Source: Gammaproteobacteria bacterium
Lineage (GTDB): Bacteria; Pseudomonadota; Gammaproteobacteria; Ga0077536
NCBI GenBank assembly: GCA_020845935.1
Contig: JADLEV010000019.1
Span: 1-50,680 of the forward strand
Direction of reading: 5' to 3'
Length of the DNA stretch: 50,680 bases
Position numbers and translations under genes: made by a program. Below are positions 10,334 through 21,824 of this stretch, piece by piece. Each line of letters starts with the position of its first letter. Position 1 is the stretch's first letter. The notes below the pieces were generated by a model that saw only the letters and a list, made by a program, of their open reading frames with translations, had not been told where the DNA came from and did no database searches.

Positions 10334-11758
10334 ATGCGCCTGAAGAAGACCAAGATCGTTGCGACCATCGGCCCGGCGTGTGACGACGAGGCGGTGATGC
10401 GGGAAATGATGCTGGCGGGCGTCGATGTGGTGCGGCTGAATCTCTCGCATGGCCAGTTCGACGAGCACGTGGCGCGGATAGAAAAAATTCGTGCCGCAGC
10501 CACGGCGACCGGCGCCAAAATAGCGATCATGGCCGATACCCGCGGTCGCGAAATTCGCACGGGGGAACTGGATGGTGGCTCGGTGTTGCTCGAACGCGGC
10601 CAGGAGTTTGCGCTGTTGACGACGCTCGGTGTTGGCAACGCGGCTGGCGTGTCGATATCACACGCGACGCTGCATCAGTACGTGCAGCCGGGGCAACGGG
10701 TACTGCTCGACGATGGCCGCATCGAACTGCGCGTCTTGCGTGTGGCCGGTGACGTGATCCTGTGCCGTGTCGAGGATGGCGGCATGCTGCGCAATCGCAA
10801 GGGGGTCAATCTGCCGGACACGAGTGGCGTTTTCGAAGCGATGGACTCGGATGTCGCTGGCGACCTCGAGTTCGCCGCCGCCAATGGCGTCGATTATGTC
10901 GCGGCATCATTCATCAACACCGCGGCGGACATCGTGACCATGCGCGATCGGTTGCGCCGGCTCGGTGCGGACACGCCAATCATTGCCAAGATCGAAAGCC
11001 GCGGCGGCGTCGAGAATCTGGCATCAATCATCGAGGTTGCCGACGGCGCGATGGTGGCGCGTGGCGACCTCGGCGTCGAGATCGACCTGGCGCAGGGGCC
11101 GATCATCCAGAAAAGAATCATTCGGATGACCGTGACAAATGGCAAACCGGTCATCACCGCGACGCAGATGCTCGATTCGATGGAGCGCAATCCCCGCCCG
11201 ACACGCGCCGAAGTCAGCGACGTCGCCAACGCCATCCTGGATGGCAGTTCCGCGGTGATGTTGTCGGGGGAGACGGCAGTGGGCGCCTATCCGATCCAGG
11301 CAGTCAAGACCATGGTTCGGCTTGCGCTGGAGGCGGAAGCAGGGTTGCGCGATTACGGCTTTCTGCAACAGATACTGCCGCACCCGGCGAATGTAGTGAC
11401 CGAGGCGATTGCTCAGGCTTCGATCACGATGGCGAATCATCTGAAGGCGGGTGCAATCATCGCGCTGACCGAAACCGGGTTCACGTCACGGCAGATTTCG
11501 AAATACCGGCCCGATTGCCACATCCTTGCCGTGACTTCATCCCCCACCGTGGAGCGGCGGCTGGCGCTGAATTGGGGGGTGTTGCCGATCCATTTTCCGG
11601 GAGAACGCGACGGTGATGATGAAGCCAAGATCGCCTTCGCCATCGCGCACGCCCGCAGTGCAGGTTATCTGCGACTCGGCGACATCGTCGTCGTTACTGC
11701 CGGTAGCCACCGCCAATCCGGTAGCACCGATCTGATACGCGTGCTGACAGTGAAGTAA
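10334..11758 (+). CDS. pyk: Pyruvate kinase
   Basis: MRLKKTKIVATIGPACDDE...VVRLNLSHG...MVARGDLGVEI...TATQMLDSMERNPRPTRAEVSDVANAILDGSSAVMLSGETA. Confidence 0.97.
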   Translation: MRLKKTKIVATIGPACDDEAVMREMMLAGVDVVRLNLSHGQFDEHVARIEKIRAAATATGAKIAIMADTRGREIRTGELDGGSVLLERGQEFALLTTLGVGNAAGVSISHATLHQYVQPGQRVLLDDGRIELRVLRVAGDVILCRVEDGGMLRNRKGVNLPDTSGVFEAMDSDVAGDLEFAAANGVDYVAASFINTAADIVTMRDRLRRLGADTPIIAKIESRGGVENLASIIEVADGAMVARGDLGVEIDLAQGPIIQKRIIRMTVTNGKPVITATQMLDSMERNPRPTRAEVSDVANAILDGSSAVMLSGETAVGAYPIQAVKTMVRLALEAEAGLRDYGFLQQILPHPANVVTEAIAQASITMANHLKAGAIIALTETGFTSRQISKYRPDCHILAVTSSPTVERRLALNWGVLPIHFPGERDGDDEAKIAFAIAHARSAGYLRLGDIVVVTAGSHRQSGSTDLIRVLTVK

Positions 11759-11775
11759 CGACCAGCAAAAAGGAT

Positions 11776-11852
11776 TGGTCGGGGTGACACGATTTGAACG
11801 TGCGACTCCTGCCTCCCGAAGGCAGTGCTCTACCAGGCTGAGCTACACCCCG
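11776..11852 (-). tRNA. tRNA-Pro (CGG)
   Basis: Reverse complement CGGGGTGTAGCTCAGCCTGGTAGAGCACTGCCTTCGGGAGGCAGGAGTCGCACGTTCAAATCGTGTCACCCCGACCA; cloverleaf, loop TTCGGGA gives CGG, encoded CCA. Confidence 0.96.
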
Positions 11853-11912
11853 AAGTACGACAAGCGTGTTCCGGACGGTTTGTTGGAGTAACGGCGCCGA
11901 TTCCTTCGAGTG

Positions 11913-12902
11913 CTAGGATGTTCGCTCCACCGCGAAGACGGTAAGGGCGTTCAGCGCGTCGCGGTACCGAGATCCGGGAATCGTCGCGAGTGCTTCCGTC
12001 GCAAGCGCGGCCTCCTGTCGCGCAACGCGCAAAGTGTATGCGATGGCCCCGGTCGATTCAATCGCGCGTGTGATATCAGCGATGCGTTCGCGTCCTCCCT
12101 GTTCGATCGCTTCGCGGACCAGTTGCTTAATGTCTGGGGTGCCGTGCCACATCGAATACAGCAACGGCAATGTCGGCTTGCCTTCGGCAAGGTCGTCGCC
12201 GATGTTCTTGCCGAGCGCCTCGGTGGAAGCGCTGTAATCGAGCGCGTCGTCGACCAGTTGGAAGGCGGTGCCGAGATGACGTCCATAGGCGGCCATGGTG
12301 AGCTCGTGCGCCTCGTCGCGCCCGGCGAGCACGACCCCCAATTCCGCGGCGGCTTCAAACAACTTCGCGGTCTTCTGGCGGATGGTCTCCAGGTATCGCT
12401 GTTCGCTGATGGACGGATCGTGGCAGTTCAACAACTGCAGTACCTCACCCTCGGCTATGACATTGGTGGCGTTGGCCAGTACCTCAAGCACACGCAGGTT
12501 GCCGACATCGACCATCATCTGGAAGGCGCGGGAATAGAGGAAATCACCGACCAGCACGCTCGCCGCGTTGCCCCAGATTCGGTTGGCGGTAGCGCGTCCG
12601 CGGCGGCGATCCGAGTCATCGACCACATCGTCATGCAGCAGCGTCGCCGTATGGATCAACTCGACGATGACCGCGACATCAACGTGTCTGCTGCCGCCAT
12701 AGCCGGCGGCACGCGCGCTGAGTATCGCCAACATCGGCCGCAGGCGCTTGCCACCGCTGGCAATGACATAGCGACCCAGCTGGTCGATCAACGCGATATC
12801 CGAATGCAAACGCCGCAGCAACATCGCATCGGCTGCTGCCATGTCCGTGGCAATCAGGTCCCGGACATCATCGATGTTTGGCGCGTCGATTTGGTCGTTC
12901 AC
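11913..12902 (-). CDS. ispB: Polyprenyl (octaprenyl-type) diphosphate synthase
   Basis: GTG start VNDQIDAPNIDDVRDLI; GGKRLRP, LLHDDVVDDSDRRRG, FQLVDDALDYSA. Confidence 0.94.
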   Translation of the reverse strand: MNDQIDAPNIDDVRDLIATDMAAADAMLLRRLHSDIALIDQLGRYVIASGGKRLRPMLAILSARAAGYGGSRHVDVAVIVELIHTATLLHDDVVDDSDRRRGRATANRIWGNAASVLVGDFLYSRAFQMMVDVGNLRVLEVLANATNVIAEGEVLQLLNCHDPSISEQRYLETIRQKTAKLFEAAAELGVVLAGRDEAHELTMAAYGRHLGTAFQLVDDALDYSASTEALGKNIGDDLAEGKPTLPLLYSMWHGTPDIKQLVREAIEQGGRERIADITRAIESTGAIAYTLRVARQEAALATEALATIPGSRYRDALNALTVFAVERTS

Positions 12903-13103
12903 GTAGGAGTCTTGTCGGGTAGCAGGGGTTCTTGATGAACACACGGGATCTTGCCAATTCCACGGCGAAATTACCAAACTGGCATCAACTCGATGGCGTG
13001 TTTGTTTTGCGATCCGGCAAGCGCGCATCGGTGTCTCGAATCTCGACCCCCGGCGGTTCGCGGCCCTGGAACGCCGTTGACTTAACGGATCCAGCCATTG
13101 TTC

Positions 13104-13132
13104 TTGTATGGCCGAGGGTATTTCCGTAAAAT
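13104..13132 (+). promoter_or_regulatory. Predicted sigma70 promoter for rplU-rpmA
   Basis: TTGTAT-N17-TAAAAT followed by a GC-rich discriminator CGCGCGC. Confidence 0.75.
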
Positions 13133-13258
13133 CGCGCGCTGCCAAGGGCTTGGCGGCGACGATAGGCCGCTTCTGGGCCCTGCCTCGATCGAAGGCGCGT
13201 TGCATTACAAGCAAATTGAAATCTGAATAACAGGATATCCGGACAGGAGACAGTGCAG

Positions 13259-13576
13259 ATGTATGCGGTAATACGAACTGGCGGCAAGCAGTATCGAGTT
13301 TCGGAAGGTGACAAACTCGATATCGAGACACTGGCTGCAGCCCCGGGCAGCGATGTTGAACTGTCGGAAGTCCTGATGCTTGGTCATGGTGAAACGGTCG
13401 ATATCGGCAGTCCGCTGCTGGAAGGTGCAAGTGTCACGGTTCGGGTCATCGAACACGGCCGCCATCCCAAGATCAAGATCGTGAAGTTCAAGCGGCGCAA
13501 GCATTACAGGCGGCAGATGGGACACCGTCAGAATTTCACGCGAATCGAGATCACGCGAATCAACAAGGGGAACTAG
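13259..13576 (+). CDS. rplU: 50S ribosomal protein L21
   Basis: [25 protein letters not shown]...[26 protein letters not shown]. Confidence 0.98.
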   Translation: MYAVIRTGGKQYRVSEGDKLDIETLAAAPGSDVELSEVLMLGHGETVDIGSPLLEGASVTVRVIEHGRHPKIKIVKFKRRKHYRRQMGHRQNFTRIEITRINKGN

Positions 13577-13579
13577 GCC

Positions 13580-13840
13580 ATGGCACACAAGAAAGCAGGC
13601 GGCAGTACACGCAATGGCCGCGACTCCGAATCGAAGCGACTCGGGGTCAAGCGTTTCGGGGGCGAGCAGGTTCGCGCCGGCAACATCATCGTGCGCCAAC
13701 GCGGCACGCAGTTTCACGCCGGTGACAACGTTGGCATTGGTCGCGATCACACCCTTTTTGCCATTGCGGACGGGCGAGTCGTTTTTTCGGTCGCCGGGCC
13801 AAAGCAGCGGACGTTCGTCCACGTCATCTCGAACCGCTGA
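13580..13840 (+). CDS. rpmA: 50S ribosomal protein L27
   Basis: [61 protein letters not shown]. Confidence 0.99.
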   Translation: MAHKKAGGSTRNGRDSESKRLGVKRFGGEQVRAGNIIVRQRGTQFHAGDNVGIGRDHTLFAIADGRVVFSVAGPKQRTFVHVISNR

Positions 13841-14000
13841 GGAATTGCTTCGGCTTCGCGAACGGGGCCGAAATCGAACACTCAACGGCGGTAGGCGATT
13901 CGGTCGTATGCCTGTCGCGGTTGCCTCTCGGCCGCGGCGTGGATTGCCATTCCTCACGCTGCGCTGGAACAAACCCAGTCCGACAGACCGCAAGTCTTGA

Positions 14001-16195
<2,195 letters not shown>

Positions 16196-16204
16196 ACCAG
16201 CGAT

Positions 16205-16250
16205 GAAGGCGACAACGACGCCTTCGCCCGGAGTTGACGGTCGAAGGCGA
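16205..16250. other. Competing inverted-repeat segments (GAAGGCG / CGCCTTCG / CGAAGGCG) in the convergent proB-rpsT gap
   Basis: Middle segment 16219-16226 can pair with either flank (16205-16211 or about 16242-16249). No T-tract. Confidence 0.45.
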
Positions 16251-16278
16251 GGTGTTGCGAAGCTCTATTTGTGGCTAT

Positions 16279-16542
16279 TCAGGAAAGCGCCCGGATTCGG
16301 GTATTCAGCCGTGATTTGTATCGGGCCGCGGCGTTGCGGTGAATGATCTTGTGCCCAATCATGCGATCGACCACCGGTACGGCCTCCTTGTAAGCGGCTG
16401 TCGCGGCGTCCTTGTCGCTGCGCAGAATGGCTCGCAGCACCTTGCGGATCCGGGTGCGCAGCTCGGAACGCTGCTGCATGTTGCGCTCGCGCCGGCTATC
16501 CGCCTGCCGCGCACGTTTGCGCGCTTGATTCGTGTTGGCCAA
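16279..16542 (-). CDS. rpsT: 30S ribosomal protein S20 (TTG start)
   Basis: LANTNQARKRARQADSRRERNMQQRSELRTRIRKVLRAI...NAAARYKSRLNTRIRAL. Start set by homology; the ORF-track start is over-extended. Confidence 0.96.
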   Translation of the reverse strand: MANTNQARKRARQADSRRERNMQQRSELRTRIRKVLRAILRSDKDAATAAYKEAVPVVDRMIGHKIIHRNAAARYKSRLNTRIRALS

Positions 16543-16576
16543 GATTCGAACTCCAGGGTGTCTTGAAAGGCGCGAC

Positions 16577-16605
16577 AATATGCGACGATACGCCAGTCTT
16601 GTCAA
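16577..16605 (-). promoter_or_regulatory. Predicted sigma70 promoter for rpsT
   Basis: Minus strand TTGACA-N17-CATATT: perfect -35, optimal spacing, upstream of the TTG start. Confidence 0.78.
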
Positions 16606-16614
16606 TGTCGGAGG

Positions 16615-18195
16615 GTGGTCCTGAAAACCGGTTTGTTGCGCTCGATTGCGACCGTCGGGCAGATGACGATGGTGTCCCGGGTTCTGGGATTGGTACGGGA
16701 TGTCGTGATTGCGCGAACGTTCGGTTCAACGCTGGCGGCAGACGCGTTCTTCGTTGCTTTCAAGATCCCGAACCTGTTTCGACGGCTGGTCGCCGAAGGC
16801 GCGTTTGCACAGGCGTTCGTCCCAGTATTGGCGGAGAGTCGCGCCCGGCAGGAACATGCCGCGGTAAGAGAGCTGGTCAGTGCCGTATCGTATCGGCTGC
16901 TGGCAGTGCTTGGCGCGTTGACACTGCTTGGGGTGATCGCCGCTCCGGTATTCATCGCGGTCGTTGCTTTCGGTTTTATCGACGAGCCGGAAAAGTTCAA
17001 CCTCGCCGCGGCGATGTTGCGGATTACGTTTCCGTATCTCGCATTGATATCGCTTGCCTCACTGGCGGGCGGAATATTGAACACCTATCGCCAGTTTGCG
17101 GTGCCGGCATTCACGCCGGTGCTGCTGAACGTCGCCCTGATTGCCGCTGCGACGCTGCTGGCACCGCGGCTGGAGCAACCGGTGATGGCGCTCGCCTGGG
17201 GCGTGTTGCTCGGCGGCGCGGCGCAGCTTGCGTTTCAATTGCCATACGTCGCGCGCCTCGGTTTGCTGGTGTGGCCGCGCTGGCGGTCCGGTCACGAAGG
17301 AGTGCGACGCATCCTGCGGCTGATGCTGCCGGCGGTATTCGGTGCTTCGGTCGCGCAGATCAACATGCTGATCGATACCGTACTTGCCTCGCTGCTGGTC
17401 ACCGGCAGCATCTCTTGGTTGTACTACTCGGATCGGCTGATGGAACTGCCGCTCGCGGTGCTCGGGATTGCGTTCGGCACCGTCATTCTGCCGAGTCTGT
17501 CGGACAAACACAGTAATGGTGAAACCGAGGCGTTTTCGCACACGCTGGATTGGGCGCTGCGCCTGGCATTCATTCTTGGTGTGCCAGCGACGTTGGGTTT
17601 GATCCTGCTGGCGGAGCCGATCCTGATTACCGTGTTTCAGTATGGTGCGATGTCCGCGCATGATGTGCACCAGTCCAGCCATAGCCTGCGTGCCTATGCC
17701 TTCGGCCTGATGGGTTTGATCGCCATCAAGGTGCTCGCGCCCGGCTTCTACTCGCGGCAGGACACGCGGACACCGGTCAAGGTTGGGCTTGGTGCACTGG
17801 CGATCAATTTACTGCTGAATGTCGCGTTGATGGTGCCGTTACGACATGCAGGCCTCGCTCTGGCGACCTCGCTTGCCGCATATTTCAACGCCGTGATGCT
17901 TGGCCGAATCCTGCTCCGTCAGGGTGTGTACCGTCCGGAACCGGGCTGGATGAAGTTGCTGGCGCGGTTGTTCGTCGCCGGGGTGGCGATGTCGTTGCCG
18001 CTCGCATTCAGTGGTGACGCGGAAACCATCTGGCTGGCACGCACGATGCCGAGCCGTGTCATTTGGCTTGGTGTCTGGATCGGCGCCGCCGCTGGTGTCT
18101 ATTTCGTGGTTCTGGCACTGCTCGGTGTTCGCTTCAGCGAGCTGCGTGCGCCGCGCTCCGTGAGCGTCACAAATCCGCGTGCCAGCCACAGATGA
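16615..18195 (+). CDS. murJ: Lipid II flippase MurJ (MviN)
   Basis: GTG start; LLRSIATVGQMTMVSRVLGLVRDVVIARTFGSTLAADAFFVAFKIPNLFRRLVAEGAFAQAFVPVLAE. Confidence 0.97.
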   Translation: MVLKTGLLRSIATVGQMTMVSRVLGLVRDVVIARTFGSTLAADAFFVAFKIPNLFRRLVAEGAFAQAFVPVLAESRARQEHAAVRELVSAVSYRLLAVLGALTLLGVIAAPVFIAVVAFGFIDEPEKFNLAAAMLRITFPYLALISLASLAGGILNTYRQFAVPAFTPVLLNVALIAAATLLAPRLEQPVMALAWGVLLGGAAQLAFQLPYVARLGLLVWPRWRSGHEGVRRILRLMLPAVFGASVAQINMLIDTVLASLLVTGSISWLYYSDRLMELPLAVLGIAFGTVILPSLSDKHSNGETEAFSHTLDWALRLAFILGVPATLGLILLAEPILITVFQYGAMSAHDVHQSSHSLRAYAFGLMGLIAIKVLAPGFYSRQDTRTPVKVGLGALAINLLLNVALMVPLRHAGLALATSLAAYFNAVMLGRILLRQGVYRPEPGWMKLLARLFVAGVAMSLPLAFSGDAETIWLARTMPSRVIWLGVWIGAAAGVYFVVLALLGVRFSELRAPRSVSVTNPRASHR

Positions 18196-18220
18196 GGCAG
18201 GCTCTATAATTGCAGTCGCT

Positions 18221-19150
18221 ATGGAACTGATTCGAGGACAGCACAATATTCGCCCGCGACATCGCGGCTGCGTCTGCACGATTGGCAATTTTGATGGTGT
18301 CCACCTCGGGCATCAGAGTCTGCTCGCACAGGTTCGGGAACTCGCCGCGCATCACGGTAAGCCGTCTCTGGTGATTCTGTTTGAGCCGCAATCGGCGGAG
18401 TATTTCCGGGCTGCCGCGGCACCGGCGCGCCTGACCCGTTTGCGCGATAAGGTCGAGTTGCTGCGGGCGCAGGCAATCGATCGGGTGCTTGTGCTGCATT
18501 TCAACGACGCGCTGGTCGACCTGACCGCGGATGCGTTTGTCACGGATTTGTTGCTGGCCCGTTTGGAGGTTCGCGCGCTTGTGGTCGGCGACAATTTCCG
18601 TTTTGGCCGTGCGCGAGGAGGTGACATTGACCTGTTGCGCCGATACGCCAAGGTCGGAGGATTCGATATCGTTCAAGCCGCACGGTTTGAATACGGAGGC
18701 GAGCGGGTATCAAGCACGAGGGTCCGGGCTCGCCTCCAGGCGGGTGAACTCGACCAAGCGGCGGCTTTACTCGGCCGGCCTTACACCATGAGTGGACGCA
18801 TCGTCGCGGGTCAGCAGCGCGGCCGGCATATCGGCTTTCCGACGATCAATCTGGCATTGCATCGACGCAATACGCCGCTCGAAGGGATTTTCGCGGCGCG
18901 GGTGCGCGGCTTGCGCCCCAATCCGGTATCGGGTGCCGCCTATATTGGCCGCCGCCCAACAGTGGCAGGTGAGGATGTGGTCCTGGAGGTGCATCTGTTC
19001 GATTTTGCGGAGGAATGCTATGGGCGTTTCGTCGAAGTCGAGTTCGTCGCAAAACTGCGCGATGACATGAAGTTCGAATCGATCGAATCGCTGCGGCGCC
19101 AGATCAGCGCCGATACGGTGCGTGCCCGCGAGGTGTTGTGTGAAGCTTGA
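18221..19150 (+). CDS. ribF: Bifunctional riboflavin kinase/FAD synthetase
   Basis: MELIRGQHNIRPRHRGCVCTIGNFDGVHLGHQSLL; SSTRVRARLQAGELDQAAALLGRPYTMSGRIVAGQQRGRHIGFPTINL. Confidence 0.97.
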   Translation: MELIRGQHNIRPRHRGCVCTIGNFDGVHLGHQSLLAQVRELAAHHGKPSLVILFEPQSAEYFRAAAAPARLTRLRDKVELLRAQAIDRVLVLHFNDALVDLTADAFVTDLLLARLEVRALVVGDNFRFGRARGGDIDLLRRYAKVGGFDIVQAARFEYGGERVSSTRVRARLQAGELDQAAALLGRPYTMSGRIVAGQQRGRHIGFPTINLALHRRNTPLEGIFAARVRGLRPNPVSGAAYIGRRPTVAGEDVVLEVHLFDFAEECYGRFVEVEFVAKLRDDMKFESIESLRRQISADTVRAREVLCEA

Positions 19151-19655
19151 ACGGCAGTGGCGGTATTTCGGCTGGCTCGGGCTGGCCGCGATTTGTCTGC
19201 TGCTGGATAGACTCTCCAAGTCCATCGCGATTGCGGCATTGGCACCGAATGAAGCCATGGCCGTGGTTCCGGGATTCAATTTCACCCTGACTTTCAACAC
19301 GGGTGCATCGTTCAGCATGCTGAGCGATGCGGGCGGCTGGCAGCGCTGGCTGTTATCGGCGCTCGCAATCGGTTTCAGTTGTTTCGCGGTGTACTGGATT
19401 CGTGCCAGTGCCGGAAAACAGCTTCTGGTCCCGGCTGGCCTGTCGCTGATACTTGGCGGCGCGCTCGGGAACTTGTGGGACCGTTTGACGCTTGGTCATG
19501 TCATCGATTTTATTCAGGTCTATTACAAGACATGGTATTTCCCGGTGTTCAACCTCGCCGATACGGTGATCACGCTGGGTGCGACACTGTTGTTGCTTGA
19601 TGCACTGCAGGACTTTCAAGCACAACGGCGTGGGTCCGCGCCATCCGGATCGTGA
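19140..19655 (+). CDS. lspA: Lipoprotein signal peptidase
   Basis: GTG start overlapping the ribF end; LDRLSKSIAI, FNTGASFSMLSDAGGWQRW, GGALGNLWDRLTLGHVIDFI, FNLADTVITLGA. Confidence 0.95.
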   Translation: MKLERQWRYFGWLGLAAICLLLDRLSKSIAIAALAPNEAMAVVPGFNFTLTFNTGASFSMLSDAGGWQRWLLSALAIGFSCFAVYWIRASAGKQLLVPAGLSLILGGALGNLWDRLTLGHVIDFIQVYYKTWYFPVFNLADTVITLGATLLLLDALQDFQAQRRGSAPSGS

Positions 19656-19793
19656 CGAAGCGCTTGGCGGAATTGCGCCGGGATCGGAAAATGCGAGCGC
19701 ACGTATAGCCGCAAGCGAAATTGCGCATTTGATTCCAATTTGATTACGAGGTGCGACTCACGCAGATCCGTGAGCACGGCCTGGAGAATGGCA

Positions 19794-20753
19794 ATGGAAA
19801 TACACCTGGCCAACCCCCGCGGATTTTGCGCGGGCGTCGATCGGGCCATCGGCATCGTCGAACGGGCGCTGGAGATTTTCGGCGCACCGGTCTACGTCCG
19901 GCATGAGGTCGTACACAATCGGTACGTGGTCGATGGTTTGCGTGGCAAAGGCGCCATCTTCGTCGACGAATTGCACCAGGTTCCGGATGGAGCGGTTGTG
20001 ATCTTCAGCGCTCATGGCGTCTCCAAGGCCGTACGCGAGGAAGCAGCGGGGCGGAATGTGCGAGTGTTCGATGCCATCTGTCCGCTGGTGACCAAGGTGC
20101 ATATGGAGGTCGGCCGGTATCAGGAGGAAGGTCGCGAGTGCGTATTGATTGGTCATGCCGGACACCCGGAGGTGGAGGGTACGCTTGGGCAGTACCGCAC
20201 GCCGGATGGTCTGGGCGGAATGTATCTGATCGAATCGGTCGAAGATGTCTCCCGCTTGGAGGTACGACATCCGGAGTCGCTTGCATTCGTGACGCAGACC
20301 ACGCTGTCAATGGATGACACTGCCGAGGTGATTGCGGCATTGCGCAAACGTTTTCCGAAAATCATCGGGCCAAAGAAGGAAGACATCTGCTATGCGACGC
20401 AGAACCGCCAGGACGCGGTGAAGCGGTTGGTGGCGGAGTGTGACTTGATCCTTGTGGTCGGCTCGCAGAACAGCTCGAACTCGACCCGTCTGAAAGAAGC
20501 CGCCGAGAAGAAGGGAATCCCGGCTTACCTGATCGACAGTGCCGACGAAATCGAGCGGGAATGGCTGCGAGACAAAAAGAGTATCGGGGTGACTGCCGGA
20601 GCGTCCGCTCCAGAAATTCTTGTTTCGCAGGTCGTTGCGAGGCTGCAGGATTGGGGTGGCCACACCGTGAACGAGGTGCCGGGCATCAGGGAGGAAACAG
20701 TCTTCTCGTTGCCCAAGGAATTGCTCAAAGCCGAACGACGTGGGTCGAGTTGA
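19794..20753 (+). CDS. ispH: 4-hydroxy-3-methylbut-2-enyl diphosphate reductase
   Basis: [69 protein letters not shown]. Confidence 0.98.
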   Translation: MEIHLANPRGFCAGVDRAIGIVERALEIFGAPVYVRHEVVHNRYVVDGLRGKGAIFVDELHQVPDGAVVIFSAHGVSKAVREEAAGRNVRVFDAICPLVTKVHMEVGRYQEEGRECVLIGHAGHPEVEGTLGQYRTPDGLGGMYLIESVEDVSRLEVRHPESLAFVTQTTLSMDDTAEVIAALRKRFPKIIGPKKEDICYATQNRQDAVKRLVAECDLILVVGSQNSSNSTRLKEAAEKKGIPAYLIDSADEIEREWLRDKKSIGVTAGASAPEILVSQVVARLQDWGGHTVNEVPGIREETVFSLPKELLKAERRGSS

Positions 20754-20796
20754 CGCCGCGTGTCGGGAGGCTCTGCATAGGTCGGATCGGCCAGAC

Positions 20797-20812
20797 GAGG
20801 GCTGGCGCCCTC
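20797..20812. terminator. Hairpin GAGGGC-TGGC-GCCCTC in the convergent ispH/pil gap; possible terminator
   Basis: 6-bp perfect stem, 4-nt loop, between convergent genes; no T-tract. Confidence 0.35.
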
Positions 20813-20884
20813 ACAGATCATACCGGTGGCTGCTTTGCATGCCGGAGCCAGCTTCAAACTGGGCTGGACGGAAAGGACAGGGAG

Positions 20885-21349
20885 TCACTTGCAGTTGGTC
20901 TCCGCGATTGCGCGCAGCTTGGCGATGTCTTCCTGACGTTGTTGCTCATCGATCCTGATTCGTGCTCCGGATTGGTCGACGTGAAATACGCGGGTACTGG
21001 TTTCCAGACCGGCTAGATTCGCGCGAGCCCGCGAGCACAATTGCTCGCGTTCTGCAGCCGCAGCCAACTGTGCCGCTTGCTCCTGAGCACGGTCGAGGCG
21101 TTGCTGGCGTGCCTTGTCTGCCGCGGCAACCAAGTCTCGCGTCGATACCGGGGCTGCGGGGGTCGAGCGTTCTGGACGGATTTCCAGCTGCTGGATATCG
21201 CGCCCCTGCGGTTTGGTGGAGGAATAGGTCACGGTGCCGTTTTCATCGACCCACCGGTAGACCTCCGCGGAACGAGCATCGTGCATCGTCACAACGAGCG
21301 CCAACGTTAGAAGCGGCAATCGATAGTCGAGCGGACCGCGGCGAACCAT
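20885..21349 (-). CDS. DUF4124-domain protein
   Basis: Signal-like N-terminus, then AEVYRWVDENGTVTYSSTKPQGRDIQQLEIRP (typical DUF4124 opening). Start assigned to MVRRGPLDYR. Confidence 0.8.
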   Translation of the reverse strand: MVRRGPLDYRLPLLTLALVVTMHDARSAEVYRWVDENGTVTYSSTKPQGRDIQQLEIRPERSTPAAPVSTRDLVAAADKARQQRLDRAQEQAAQLAAAAEREQLCSRARANLAGLETSTRVFHVDQSGARIRIDEQQRQEDIAKLRAIAETNCK

Positions 21350-21353
21350 AAGG

Positions 21354-21824
21354 CTACCAGCAGGCATCCACGGCAGCTCGCTCATCGGCCACATTGCTAC
21401 AGGAGGCTCCATCCTGAATGCACTTCACCCCGGCATTGTCGAGGCTGAGTACGGCGCAGCCGGCATCATGGTCGGCCTGAGAGCCGATCGGTGTCGCAAC
21501 CACGCGGAATGTGGTTGCCGTGAGGTTGTCGACCGACAGGTTGTAGGCTGGTGTTGGATCCTCCTGTGGGGACGATGCGAATGGCAGCGCGACACGAAGA
21601 TCCCCATCGTTTTCGTTTGGCGAATCATCATAGGCGCCGGTTGCGGTGAATTCCCGCTCCATCCACTGAGACAGCATGGCCAGATCGGCAGTGGCGGCGG
21701 CACGGTTGGTACGAACGCCGTATTGACGGTAACTGGGATAGGCAATCGCCGCGAGAATGCCGACGACGACTACGACTATCATCAACTCGATCAACGTGAA
21801 GCCGGATTGGCCGCGCATTTTCAT
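21354..21824 (-). CDS. pilE: Type IV pilin, PilE family
   Basis: MKMRGQSGFTLIELMIVVVVVGILAAIAYPSYRQYGVRTNRAAATADL; class III prepilin signal. Confidence 0.93.
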   Translation of the reverse strand: MKMRGQSGFTLIELMIVVVVVGILAAIAYPSYRQYGVRTNRAAATADLAMLSQWMEREFTATGAYDDSPNENDGDLRVALPFASSPQEDPTPAYNLSVDNLTATTFRVVATPIGSQADHDAGCAVLSLDNAGVKCIQDGASCSNVADERAAVDACW

